14,495 nucleotides of DNA from Bacteroidota bacterium (lineage in GTDB: Bacteria; Bacteroidota; Bacteroidia; Bacteroidales; VadinHA17). The DNA lies in contig DAOVQI010000030.1 in assembly GCA_030628785.1 (NCBI GenBank), forward strand, positions 1 through 14,495, read 5' to 3'. Shown here piece by piece: positions 1-6,575 of this stretch. The translations under genes and the position numbers were made by a program. Positions within the stretch are counted from its first letter, which is position 1. Every line of letters begins with the position of its first letter. The notes beneath the pieces were generated by a model that saw only the letters and a list, made by a program, of their open reading frames with translations, made no database searches and was not told where the DNA came from.

Positions 1-70
1 CCCACAATCTAACACACATGCCACTCTACGAAAAAACGGGACAGGCGTGAGGTTTTACTGCGCAAAATGT

Positions 71-98
71 CCGAAATCCGAAATCCGAAATCCGAAAT
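71..98. repeat. Heptamer tandem array, unit CCGAAAT x4
   Basis: Four exact head-to-tail copies of CCGAAAT lie just beyond the stop codon of the C69 dipeptidase gene. The flanking 1-60 stretch carries no gene; it includes CGTGAGGTTTT (47-57), which recurs at 4032-4042 inside another repeat. Copy number and unit are read directly from the sequence; no function is known. It is one of about nine 7- or 8-bp arrays in the window. Confidence 0.9.
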
Positions 99-1784
99 TC
101 AATGACCTTCCCCTTTATATTTGAATTTATCGCCTGTTTCTTCAATAATTTTCTTGTACCACTCCTTACTGTATCCGGGCTGTTGCAGTTTGGGGTTTTT
201 CTGACCAGGATTCGGCTCCTTTACATTTCCGTCCATGAAACGTGTAAAGAGGTGGATATATAGTTTTTTCCATTCGTTTACGGTATTGTCTCCCTGGTTA
301 ACCGAGTAATCAGTGATAAATTGCCTGCCAAGACTTTTATCCTTCTTGTAAAGTTCGGCGGCAATTTTATCTACATAGGGAACCGACTCAATAAATTTCT
401 TTTCGAGTTCTCTTTGCTTTGCCTGGATTTCAGGAATTATCAGATTATATCGCGTGTAGGCGAAATTCGATACCTGATTAAATACCCAGAAAGCGGCATC
501 GTTACTGAATTCCATCATTGAGCCATTGCCAACAGCATATGACCATGGAATTTCGGTCATCCCACAATACATGGGAGTATAGACTGTTGAGTATGAATCA
601 TCAACACTAAACCACAGGATTCCACCGATTGGGTCAGGTAACCAGTCTCTGCCCTGGGCAACAAATGAGAATCCGGTTTGTTGGGTTGTAGTAGCCCGTT
701 CGTTAAAATACCTTTCTCCGTCAACTTCCCATGACAGTGGCCTCCATCTGACAATACAACTATACGGGCCAGCCCCAATATCCTTTGTCATATCCATAGG
801 AGTATCCTGATAATAATCCCTCATCAGTTCCATCACATCATGAACCGAAAGTTTTTTATCCGGTTTGATCCAAAGAGGCATCTTGTTGTCCAGGTTTTCT
901 CCCATAGCATAATCAAGATATTTTTCCATTCCATCCTTAACCCGGTTAAAAGCTGCCCATACCCGTGCTTCACAGAATCGTGCACCGCCAAAATCTACAG
1001 GAGCATAAGCATCAGAAAAACTAAAATTTTTATCCTTGCCTGTAAAATAGCCTTTTTCCCTTGCCACTGAAATCACATCTTCTGCATAAACCGTTTCAAT
1101 TTCCGGATCAAAGATTTCATCAAGGTTTTTTGAACTGATCGAGGTTTTGCCATCCTCTAACGGAAAAGTAGTAATTCTTGCCTGGTTTGCATGTCCTGAA
1201 ATATAACCATCAGGGATCCTCCTGGCAACCCAGACAGCACCCTTGTTCCCTTTTCCTTTCCCGATCAATTCCATGATCCATACTTCCCTGGGATCAGAAA
1301 TCGAGAAAGATTCCCCTAAACTGTAGTATCCATATTCAGCCATAAGTTCGGCAATTACTTTTATAGCCTCTCTGGCACTTTTTGCCCTTTGAAGTGAGAT
1401 GTACATTAAACCGCCATAATCGAGAATTCCCTCCCTGTTTCTCAGCTCCGAACGGCCGCCATACGTTGTTTCACCAATAGCAACCTGAAATTCATTCATG
1501 TTTCCAACTACGGAATACGTGTGCTTAACCTGTTTGATCTTTCCTAAGAATTTTCCTGTGTCCCATTCATACACTTCAAAAATGGCACCCTCCGGATAAT
1601 CTGCTGCAGGACGAAAATAGAGCTCGCCATATAACACATGAGAATCTGCCGCATAGGTGATCATGGTTGAACCATCAGTTGATGCACCCTTTGTGATAAG
1701 AAAATTGGTGCAACTGTAGCCGGTTTTATTACTCATTATTAATGAAAGGAGAACCGTGAAAATCAGAATTATTATTTTTTTCAT
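99..1784 (-). CDS. Exported C69 family dipeptidase
   Basis: The 561-residue product matches the peptidase family C69 (PepD/U34 dipeptidases), Ntn-hydrolases that cleave dipeptides and mature by exposing an N-terminal cysteine. A hydrophobic leader (residues 1-24) is followed by CTNFLITKGASTDGS, where Cys25 is the expected nucleophile; the CTN and DGS motifs are the family signature. The GHANQARITTFPL segment near residue 195 is also characteristic. Because the leader ends exactly at the cysteine, removal of the leader would itself expose the nucleophile; this is inference from the layout. The protein probably acts in the periplasm or outside the cell on peptides for nutrition or wall turnover. 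Start: ATG at 1784 gives a proper leader, and a TATTTTTG box lies about 35 nt upstream. The gene stands alone; the ADH gene upstream on the same strand is separated by 465 bp of repeats. The reading frame is intact. Confidence 0.94.
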   Translation of the reverse strand: MKKIIILIFTVLLSLIMSNKTGYSCTNFLITKGASTDGSTMITYAADSHVLYGELYFRPAADYPEGAIFEVYEWDTGKFLGKIKQVKHTYSVVGNMNEFQVAIGETTYGGRSELRNREGILDYGGLMYISLQRAKSAREAIKVIAELMAEYGYYSLGESFSISDPREVWIMELIGKGKGNKGAVWVARRIPDGYISGHANQARITTFPLEDGKTSISSKNLDEIFDPEIETVYAEDVISVAREKGYFTGKDKNFSFSDAYAPVDFGGARFCEARVWAAFNRVKDGMEKYLDYAMGENLDNKMPLWIKPDKKLSVHDVMELMRDYYQDTPMDMTKDIGAGPYSCIVRWRPLSWEVDGERYFNERATTTQQTGFSFVAQGRDWLPDPIGGILWFSVDDSYSTVYTPMYCGMTEIPWSYAVGNGSMMEFSNDAAFWVFNQVSNFAYTRYNLIIPEIQAKQRELEKKFIESVPYVDKIAAELYKKDKSLGRQFITDYSVNQGDNTVNEWKKLYIHLFTRFMDGNVKEPNPGQKNPKLQQPGYSKEWYKKIIEETGDKFKYKGEGH

Positions 1785-1819
1785 TACGCAATTGTGTTTA
1801 TAGTGTTAAACTGAATCCA

Positions 1820-1827
1820 CAAAAATA
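1820..1827 (-). promoter_or_regulatory. Candidate -7 promoter box for the C69 gene
   Basis: On the minus strand this reads TATTTTTG, an exact match to the Bacteroidota -7 consensus TAnnTTTG, about 35 nt upstream of the ATG at 1784. This predicts a leader of roughly 25-30 nt. No good TTTG -33 element is visible at the usual distance, so this is a candidate only. Confidence 0.4.
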
Positions 1828-1988
1828 GGAAAAGATTTAAAAACTGCTAAACAGCAATTTGAAAGTAATGACTAAACGTGTGGTGAAATTATGGTACAAA
1901 AGGGACTTATAAATAATTGTCAATAATTTAACTATCTGGAAATACACTTGTTTTGAAATACGGAACCCCTGAAGGTTCAAAAGAAATT

Positions 1989-2090
1989 CTTTCAGTCCCG
2001 CCAGCGGGACGTATCTTTTTTTATTGATCTCTATTTACCAGCCATTAAAATAGCTGTCTATTACCATTCTGTCCCTACGGGACGTTTTTT
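1989..2090. repeat. Paired GTCCC/GGGAC hairpins with T-runs
   Basis: Two hairpins with the same stem sequence lie 60 bp apart. The first is GTCCCG-CCAG-CGGGAC (1995-2010), preceded by CTTTCA and followed by GTATC and a T-run. The second is GTCCC-TAC-GGGAC (2071-2083), followed by G and six Ts (2085-2090). Either could terminate transcription on the plus strand, but no plus-strand gene precedes them. The stem word also recurs in the 90-nt element starting at 2141, so these are more likely parts of a palindromic repeat family (REP-like) than terminators. Confidence 0.65.
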
Positions 2091-2140
2091 ATTCGGATAT
2101 TGTTAGTTTCAATGAAAGGCTTAAAATTAATTCAATTAAA

Positions 2141-2230
2141 GTCCTGGAGGGACTTATAGACAATAGCCAGTGAGTTTACTCGCTGGAGATCAGGATTATA
2201 TAGAACCTTGCAGCCCGTAGGGCTTGAAAG
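2141..2230 (+). repeat. 90-nt three-hairpin interspersed repeat, copy A
   Basis: This copy aligns without gaps to 8382-8471 with nine differences in 90 positions, all of them transitions. Three hairpins are visible in order: GTCC-tggag-GGAC (2141-2153), CCAGTGAG-ttta-CTCGCTGG (about 2167-2186, one T-G wobble) and AGCCC-gta-GGGCT (about 2212-2224), with TGAAAG as the right end. It sits 19 bp beyond the stop codon of the minus-strand ADH gene. Strand is assigned by convention from the copy orientation. No ORF is present. It resembles REP/REPIN-type non-autonomous elements; an RNA function is possible but unproven. Confidence 0.85.
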
Positions 2231-2249
2231 AAATTTATTAAGTAAAGCA

Positions 2250-3389
2250 TTACATCATATAATTAACAAGACTTGCGTGATCTTCCTTCAATAAATTGTG
2301 GTTCAGTCCTGTTATCTTATTTTTATTCATGAGTTCAATAATTTCAGCCTTTTTGATATTTCCAATACCAATATCGGTTAGATGAACCGGACTTTTTACC
2401 GAAACAAAAAATTTGATTAGCTGTTCTATGGTTTTTTCAACAGAGTTCGTGTTGAAAAGTTTTTCACCAAGTTGTAAAATTCTATCCGGTATTCTGTTTT
2501 TATGTAATCTTAACCAGGCAGGATATGCAATGGATAATGAGGCACCATGGGGAACATCATAGAGCAGTGAGAGCTGATGGCCTATTGCATGAACTCCCCA
2601 ATCACCGCTTTTCCTACCGTAGTTGGTCATACCGTTAAGTGCACAAGTAGCATCAAGCATTATGTTTGCCCTGTATTCATAATTTTCAAGATCGTTTAAT
2701 AGAAGAGGAGCATAATGCATTGCATCCTTGATAATTGAGAATACAATTCGATCCGAGAGTGATACATCACCTTTTCCAAAGTATGCCTCCAAAGCATGGG
2801 CTATCAGATCGACTATTCCAAAAGAAGTATATTCGAAAGGTACTGTTGCTGTAAACTGAGGATCCAGAAAGGAGTGCCTTGGATAAGCCAGTTCATTAAC
2901 ATACCCAATCTTTTCCTGTGTTGTATGATTCTGTATAACAGCAGCGCCATTCATTTCAGTGCCTGTTGCTGCAAGTGTTAAAACGGCAATAAGAGGTATT
3001 GCTGAAGATGGTTCAACTTTTCTTTTCATTACATCCCATCCTTTAAATCGACCCGGTATACACAGGGAAATAATTTTTGCTGTATCAATTACACTTCCGC
3101 CTCCCAGGGCCACAATCATTTCAACGTTTTCTTTCAGGCTCAGCTCAACCGCACTATCCACATCTTCAACAACAGGATTGGGTTTAATTCCGGAATACTC
3201 CGTTATTTTTACTTTTATTGCTTTAAGCGGTTTAATTATACGGTCGTAATAGCCATATTTAATAACTGATCCCTTACCGTAAATCAGTAATACATTGTTT
3301 CCGTATTGTTTTACCACTTCTCCAAGAGAGTCAGTAACATCTTTCCCGAAGTGTATTTTGGTTGGATTATAGGCAATGAAATTTTCCAT
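2250..3389 (-). CDS. Iron-containing alcohol dehydrogenase, YqhD/BDH type
   Basis: The 379-residue protein is a group III, metal-dependent alcohol/aldehyde dehydrogenase of the butanol dehydrogenase-YqhD branch (E. coli YqhD has 387 residues). It should interconvert aldehydes and alcohols with NAD(P)H in the cytoplasm. An N-terminal Rossmann-like half carries the nucleotide-binding GGGSVIDTAK motif (residues 96-105). The C-terminal helical half carries all four metal ligands: Asp194 and His198 in GIVDLIAHALEAYF, His267 in GDWGVHAIGH, and His281 in DVPHGASLS. From memory, these are at the same residue numbers as in YqhD. The physiological substrate cannot be read from sequence; broad detoxification of short aldehydes or fermentative alcohol formation are the usual roles. 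The gene appears monocistronic, with spacers rich in palindromic repeats on both sides. The frame is intact and the start at 3389 matches the family N-terminus. Confidence 0.95.
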   Translation of the reverse strand: MENFIAYNPTKIHFGKDVTDSLGEVVKQYGNNVLLIYGKGSVIKYGYYDRIIKPLKAIKVKITEYSGIKPNPVVEDVDSAVELSLKENVEMIVALGGGSVIDTAKIISLCIPGRFKGWDVMKRKVEPSSAIPLIAVLTLAATGTEMNGAAVIQNHTTQEKIGYVNELAYPRHSFLDPQFTATVPFEYTSFGIVDLIAHALEAYFGKGDVSLSDRIVFSIIKDAMHYAPLLLNDLENYEYRANIMLDATCALNGMTNYGRKSGDWGVHAIGHQLSLLYDVPHGASLSIAYPAWLRLHKNRIPDRILQLGEKLFNTNSVEKTIEQLIKFFVSVKSPVHLTDIGIGNIKKAEIIELMNKNKITGLNHNLLKEDHASLVNYMM

Positions 3390-3451
3390 AAGTTTCCTTT
3401 TTTTATGACAACTGTTTAATATATACTAACAAAATTCTCCTCCTTAGAAAG

Positions 3452-3895
3452 GAGCCCGCCCGAACGACTGATTCGTTCAGTCGGGCGGGGAGTACCCGAC
3501 CGGAGGGAGGGGGAGGTGGTTGATTCTTATTTAAACAACCACCCCGTCCCTCGCTTGCCCTGTGAAATTGAGCTAAAGCTCAAGCGATCTTATCGCTATT
3601 TAAGGAGGCAGGCTCTTTTAAATTATGAAATAAAACGAAACTTATTTAACAGGGCTGACGCTCGGGACACCCCCCATGAAATCATTAATAAAAAAACACA
3701 TTTCACGGGGCAGGCCTCCCCCGTAGGGATGCCTGTGGCACTGGCCAGGAGCCCGCCCGACCGAAGTCATTCGGGCAGGGAGCTTCGTCCTACTTTTCGC
3801 CCCTTCTGCTCTTTGACTTTTATCTTTTCACCCTGTGAAACAGCAACTTCGTTGCTCCTGCTTTGCAGGGTTTCACGGGGTAAACTTTTATCTTG
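3452..3895. repeat. Hairpin-dense palindrome cluster, noncoding
   Basis: This spacer is visibly GC-richer than its surroundings and is built from successive inverted repeats. They include CCCGCCCG/CGGGCGGG (3455-3462 with 3482-3489), GGTGGTTG/CAACCACC (3515-3522 with 3536-3543), TTGAGC/GCTCAA (3568-3573 with 3578-3583), AGCGAT/ATCGCT (3583-3588 with 3592-3597), a 10-bp stem with one mismatch (3711-3720 with 3726-3735), GCCCGA/TCGGGC (about 3756-3777) and the junction element at 3831-3880. The long stem CCCTGTGAAAT/ATTTCACGGGG (3558-3568 with 3700-3710) shares its arms with the junction element. A 126-codon ORF across the region is low-complexity and follows the palindromes, so I do not call it. 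It is best read as a mosaic of miniature palindromic elements. Confidence 0.8.
3831..3880. repeat. 50-nt three-way-junction palindrome
   Basis: All 50 bases are accounted for by three stems with no unpaired junction base. P1 pairs 3831-3841 with 3870-3880 (11 bp, one T-G wobble). P2 is AGCAAC-ttc-GTTGCT (3842-3856) and P3 is CCTGC-ttt-GCAGG (3857-3869). The P1 arms, CCTGTGAAA and TTTCACGGGG, recur at 3559-3567 and 3701-3710 around a different interior. It is not a tRNA: it is too short, and lacks anticodon and T-arm features. Function is unknown; it could be a cruciform-forming DNA element or a folded RNA. Confidence 0.8.
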
Positions 3896-3948
3896 AATCC
3901 TCCTCTTTCCCCATACCCCAAGGCTCCATGCCCCTTGCATCTTACATA

Positions 3949-3980
3949 CTAACCCACTAACTTACTAACTCACTAACTCA
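3949..3980. repeat. Octamer tandem array, CTAACTCA-like x4
   Basis: Four consecutive 8-mers (CTAACCCA, CTAACTTA, CTAACTCA, CTAACTCA) lie 16 bp before the two-box repeat at 3997-4043, in the spacer downstream of anmK. They are read directly; no function can be assigned. Confidence 0.85.
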
Positions 3981-3996
3981 AAATCTTTCATCCTTG

Positions 3997-4043
3997 TTAC
4001 TCGCTCCCACAGTCCACAATCACAAGCCCGCTCGTGAGGTTTT
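3997..4043 (+). repeat. Two-box degenerate repeat, right-facing copy
   Basis: Box 1 is TTACTCGCTCCCA and box 2 is GCTCGTGAGGTTT, separated by about 20 bp. The same two boxes, with an 18-bp spacer and one change in box 2, occur in opposite orientation at 5302-5346, so the pair brackets anmK. A box-2-like word is also found at 47-57. A GC hairpin (CCGCC-agcc-GGCGG, 4050-4063) follows directly, just beyond the anmK stop codon. Confidence 0.65.
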
Positions 4044-4068
4044 CACTCTCCGCCAGCCGGCGGATCGT

Positions 4069-5136
4069 TCAAACGTTCATCGTTCCATAAACACATCCTC
4101 CAACACTATCTTTTTTTGCTCCGGTAACGGAGGCCAGGCAATTGATTTCATGCCGCATTCTTAATACACCGAGAAATGCGAAGACAAGGGCTTCTTTGAA
4201 ATCTATGATTTGTTTGTCAGGTATAATGATTTGATGATTGGTTTTTGCTTTAAGCAGGTCAATTAAGAATTTATTATGTGCTCCGCCACCAGTAATAAGC
4301 ACCGGTTTTTTAACTGAACTTTCAGTTGCGAGGGTAATCTGAGTGGCGATATGTTCATAAGTAGTTCTCAGGAGGTCTCTGAGACCAAAATCATGTTTAT
4401 CTAAAATAGGCATAAATTCCGATTCAAACCATTCTCTGCCAAGGGATTTTGGACCAGGTTTTTTATAGAAATCAAGATTATTAAGTTGTACAAGAAGTTG
4501 TGGAATGAGTATACCTGAGTGTGCCATTTCGCCGTCTTTGTCAATTTCCTTGCTTACCTTCTGCATCAGGTAATTTATAGCCATATTAACCGGGCAAATG
4601 TCAGATGCAATTCTTTTTCCTTTTTGTTTGAAAGAAATATTTGCAATTCCGCCCAGATTAAGACAATATTTGTATTCAGGGAATAATTGTTCATCTCCAA
4701 CAGGCACAAGAGGAGCTCCTTGTCCGCCAAGGGCAACATCAACCGATCTGAAATTTGAAATAGTGGTGATACCTGATTTAGCCAAAATATCTGCACCGTT
4801 TCCTATTTGAAGAGTAACCCTCTTTTCCGGTTGATGGTATACAGTATGTCCGTGTGAGGAAATAAAATCAATCCGGATCGGATGTTTTTTCAGGAATTGA
4901 TTAACCTTCTCACCGATATATGCGCCATATGTACTGTCAAGTTTAATTAATTGCTGTCCGTTTAATTTTATGGCATGGGTGAGTTGTTGTTTCCATTCTG
5001 AAGAATAAGGATCTGTTTTAGCTTCCAGAACTCTGAAATTCCATTTGTTCGATTTCTTTTCAAATTGGCATAAAGCAATATCCAATCCGTCGAACGAAGT
5101 TCCGGACATCACACCAATGACAGTATAGCGACTCAT
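4069..5136 (-). CDS. anmK: Anhydro-N-acetylmuramic acid kinase
   Basis: AnmK opens the 1,6-anhydro ring of anhydro-MurNAc released by lytic transglycosylases and phosphorylates it with ATP to MurNAc-6-phosphate, a cytoplasmic step of peptidoglycan recycling. The 355-residue product has the family motifs in order: GVMSGTSFDGLD (residues 8-19, phosphate binding), SSHGHTVYHQP (93-103), the RSVDVALGGQGAPLVP segment (about 130-145), LNLGGIANIS (about 159-168), DICPVNMAINYL (about 179-190, where other phyla have DTGPGN) and TGGGAHNKFL (about 282-291). Length is normal for the family. The minus-strand upstream sequence has a weak -7-like box (TAAACTTG, about 25 nt before the ATG). No murQ or transporter is adjacent. 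The nearest gene is a divergent nucleotidyltransferase. Repeats flank the gene on both sides, but the gene itself looks vertically inherited and intact. Confidence 0.95.
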   Translation of the reverse strand: MSRYTVIGVMSGTSFDGLDIALCQFEKKSNKWNFRVLEAKTDPYSSEWKQQLTHAIKLNGQQLIKLDSTYGAYIGEKVNQFLKKHPIRIDFISSHGHTVYHQPEKRVTLQIGNGADILAKSGITTISNFRSVDVALGGQGAPLVPVGDEQLFPEYKYCLNLGGIANISFKQKGKRIASDICPVNMAINYLMQKVSKEIDKDGEMAHSGILIPQLLVQLNNLDFYKKPGPKSLGREWFESEFMPILDKHDFGLRDLLRTTYEHIATQITLATESSVKKPVLITGGGAHNKFLIDLLKAKTNHQIIIPDKQIIDFKEALVFAFLGVLRMRHEINCLASVTGAKKDSVGGCVYGTMNV

Positions 5137-5243
5137 GATTTTGATTTTTACAAGTTTAGGCGAAGATAAGGAAGCTTTATAAATAAATTCGTGTCTATTC
5201 AGTTTTTTAAAGTCTCTTTTTTATATTCAGGCTAATTATTGAA

Positions 5244-5292
5244 GTTATACGTTATACGTTATAAGTTATACGTTATAAGTTATACGTTATAC
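5244..5292. repeat. Heptamer tandem array, GTTATAC x7
   Basis: Seven contiguous units of GTTATA(C/A), 49 bp, read GTTATAC twice, then GTTATAA, GTTATAC, GTTATAA, GTTATAC, GTTATAC. Only position 7 varies. The array lies upstream of anmK, in the divergent spacer, 9 bp from the two-box repeat at 5302. It is a plausible site for copy-number slippage. Confidence 0.95.
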
Positions 5293-5301
5293 CCGGAAAC
5301 C

Positions 5302-5346
5302 AAACTTCACGAGCAGGTAGTGGGAAGGATCATGGGAGCGAGTAAA
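5302..5346 (-). repeat. Two-box degenerate repeat, left-facing copy
   Basis: Read on the minus strand, it carries TTACTCGCTCCCA (5333-5345), an 18-bp spacer and GCTCGTGAAGTTT (5302-5314). This matches the plus-strand copy at 3997-4043, with the spacer sequence largely different. Together the two form an inverted pair around anmK. No transposase ORF lies between them. Confidence 0.65.
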
Positions 5347-5364
5347 CCTGTATCTTATAACTCT

Positions 5365-5428
5365 GAAACCAGAAACTTTAAACTTTAAACTAAAAACTTC
5401 AAACACACCAGTACCCAGTACCCAGATT
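5365..5428. repeat. Two adjacent heptamer arrays
   Basis: Six degenerate 7-mers of the form NAAACNN (GAAACCA, GAAACTT, TAAACTT, TAAACTA, AAAACTT, CAAACAC; 5365-5406) are followed after one base by CCAGTAC, CCAGTAC, CCAGATT (5408-5428). Two unrelated unit sequences with the same 7-bp period stand next to each other. The rest of the 5137-5562 spacer shows no gene. Confidence 0.8.
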
Positions 5429-5562
5429 AGTTACAATTCATATGCTTATGGATAAAATCACAACCTTGAAAAATAAATTAAAAAAAAAGAGACTATATGA
5501 CATCTGAAAATATAATTTTCTTTATTATTGCACGGATTTTAAATTTTATTAAACTGAAAAAC

Positions 5563-6465
5563 ATGAAACCTACACTTCTGATACTTGCAGCCGGAATAGG
5601 TAATCGTTATGGTGGATTCAAACAGATTGACAAAGTTGGTACATCAGGAGAAACGATAATGGATTATTCCATTTATGATGCATTAAGAGCGGGTTTTGAA
5701 AAAATCGTTTTCGTTATCCACAAAGATATTGAAAAGGAATTTAATGAGCTGATCCAGCCGAAATTTTCAGATAAAGTTGAGGTAGATTATGTTCTACAGG
5801 AAATAAATATGGTACCAACAGGTATACGACCAACCAATGAAAGAAAAAAGCCCTGGGGTACCGGACATGCTGTTTTGGTTGCTGTTGACAAATTAAATGA
5901 ACCTTTTGCAGTGATCAATGCTGATGACTTTTATGGAAGAAATTCTTTTGGGATCTTGGCGGATTATCTCGTTTCATCTGAAAATAAAACAGATTTTTGC
6001 ATGGTTGGCTATCAACTGGATAAAACTTTATCTGAATATGGAAATGTTGCAAGGGGAGTATGTAAAACCGACCATAACAATTTTCTGAATGTGGTTACCG
6101 AACGTACCAATATCGAAAAGTTAAACGATAAAATTGTTTTCACTGAAAAAGATGGACAACAGGTTGAATTAACCGGAAAGGAAATTGTTTCAATGAATCT
6201 TTGGGGGCTTAAACCCTCGATCTTTGATTATCTGGAAAACTATTTCAGAAAGTTTATTCAAAAAAATTCAGATAACCCCAAAGCTGAATTTTTTATACCC
6301 ATTATGATTACGGAATTAATACAAAATAAACGAGCAAGGATAAAGGTTTTGGAAAGCGGGGATAAATGGTTTGGTGTAACATACAGGGAAGATAAACCTG
6401 CTGTTGTGAGGAGATTGAAAGAATTGGTCGACCAGGGGTTGTATCCGGAATCGTTATGGGAATGA
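5563..6465 (+). CDS. Sugar-phosphate nucleotidyltransferase, GT-A fold
   Basis: The 300-residue product belongs to the NTP_transferase family, which joins a nucleoside triphosphate and a sugar-1-phosphate to give an NDP-sugar and pyrophosphate in the cytoplasm. It has the nucleotide-binding LAAGIGNRYGGFKQ loop (residues 8-21), PWGTGHA (97-103), and NADDFYG (119-125) with the metal-binding aspartates. The open frame extends upstream to 5497, but those 22 residues are AT-rich and unlike the family; MKPTLLILAAG is the usual N-terminus, so I start at 5563. The sugar and nucleotide specificity is not readable. By analogy with MurU, which activates MurNAc-1-phosphate in cell-wall recycling, and given divergent anmK, a role in amino-sugar salvage is possible but speculative; no AmgK-like kinase is in the window. 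The gene is convergent with the M23 gene. Confidence 0.88.
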   Translation: MKPTLLILAAGIGNRYGGFKQIDKVGTSGETIMDYSIYDALRAGFEKIVFVIHKDIEKEFNELIQPKFSDKVEVDYVLQEINMVPTGIRPTNERKKPWGTGHAVLVAVDKLNEPFAVINADDFYGRNSFGILADYLVSSENKTDFCMVGYQLDKTLSEYGNVARGVCKTDHNNFLNVVTERTNIEKLNDKIVFTEKDGQQVELTGKEIVSMNLWGLKPSIFDYLENYFRKFIQKNSDNPKAEFFIPIMITELIQNKRARIKVLESGDKWFGVTYREDKPAVVRRLKELVDQGLYPESLWE

Positions 6466-6486
6466 TTGTGGAATAAGGCTGAGGCT

Positions 6487-6521
6487 AGGAACCAGGAACC
6501 AAGAACCAGGAACCAGGAACA
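6487..6521. repeat. Heptamer tandem array, AGGAACC x5
   Basis: Five contiguous 7-mers (AGGAACC, AGGAACC, AAGAACC, AGGAACC, AGGAACA) fill part of the 110-bp spacer between the convergent nucleotidyltransferase and M23 genes. No convincing bidirectional terminator was seen in the same spacer. Confidence 0.9.
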
Positions 6522-6575
6522 AGCAATTTGAATTTATTAGTGAGTCTAATCTTTGCAGGGTCCTTTATAAGTAAT

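Noticed and set aside
1710..1714. Lipoprotein cysteine at the end of the C69 leader
   Set aside because: GYSC does not fit a lipobox (no Leu/Val/Ile at -3), and in family C69 this cysteine is the catalytic nucleophile.
2959..3249. 96-codon plus-strand ORF
   Set aside because: Antisense to the alcohol dehydrogenase gene, whose motifs and metal ligands prove the minus-strand frame.
3831..3880. tRNA or tRNA-like gene
   Set aside because: The fold is a three-way junction of 50 nt with 3-nt loops; there is no anticodon arm, T-arm sequence or acceptor end.
3516..3896. 126-codon plus-strand ORF between ADH and anmK
   Set aside because: It runs through nested palindromes, has low-complexity Arg/Pro/Ser-rich translation that mirrors the repeats, and has no recognisable motif or promoter.
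5244..5292. CRISPR array
   Set aside because: Direct 7-bp repeats without spacers, and no cas gene nearby; a simple tandem array.
3997..5346. Insertion sequence carrying anmK
   Set aside because: The inverted boxes are short and degenerate, there is no transposase and no target-site duplication I can see; I keep only the repeat itself.
5497..5562. Upstream ATG extending the nucleotidyltransferase by 22 residues
   Set aside because: The extension is AT-rich and unlike the family; the LAAG loop normally lies within the first dozen residues, as it does from the ATG at 5563.
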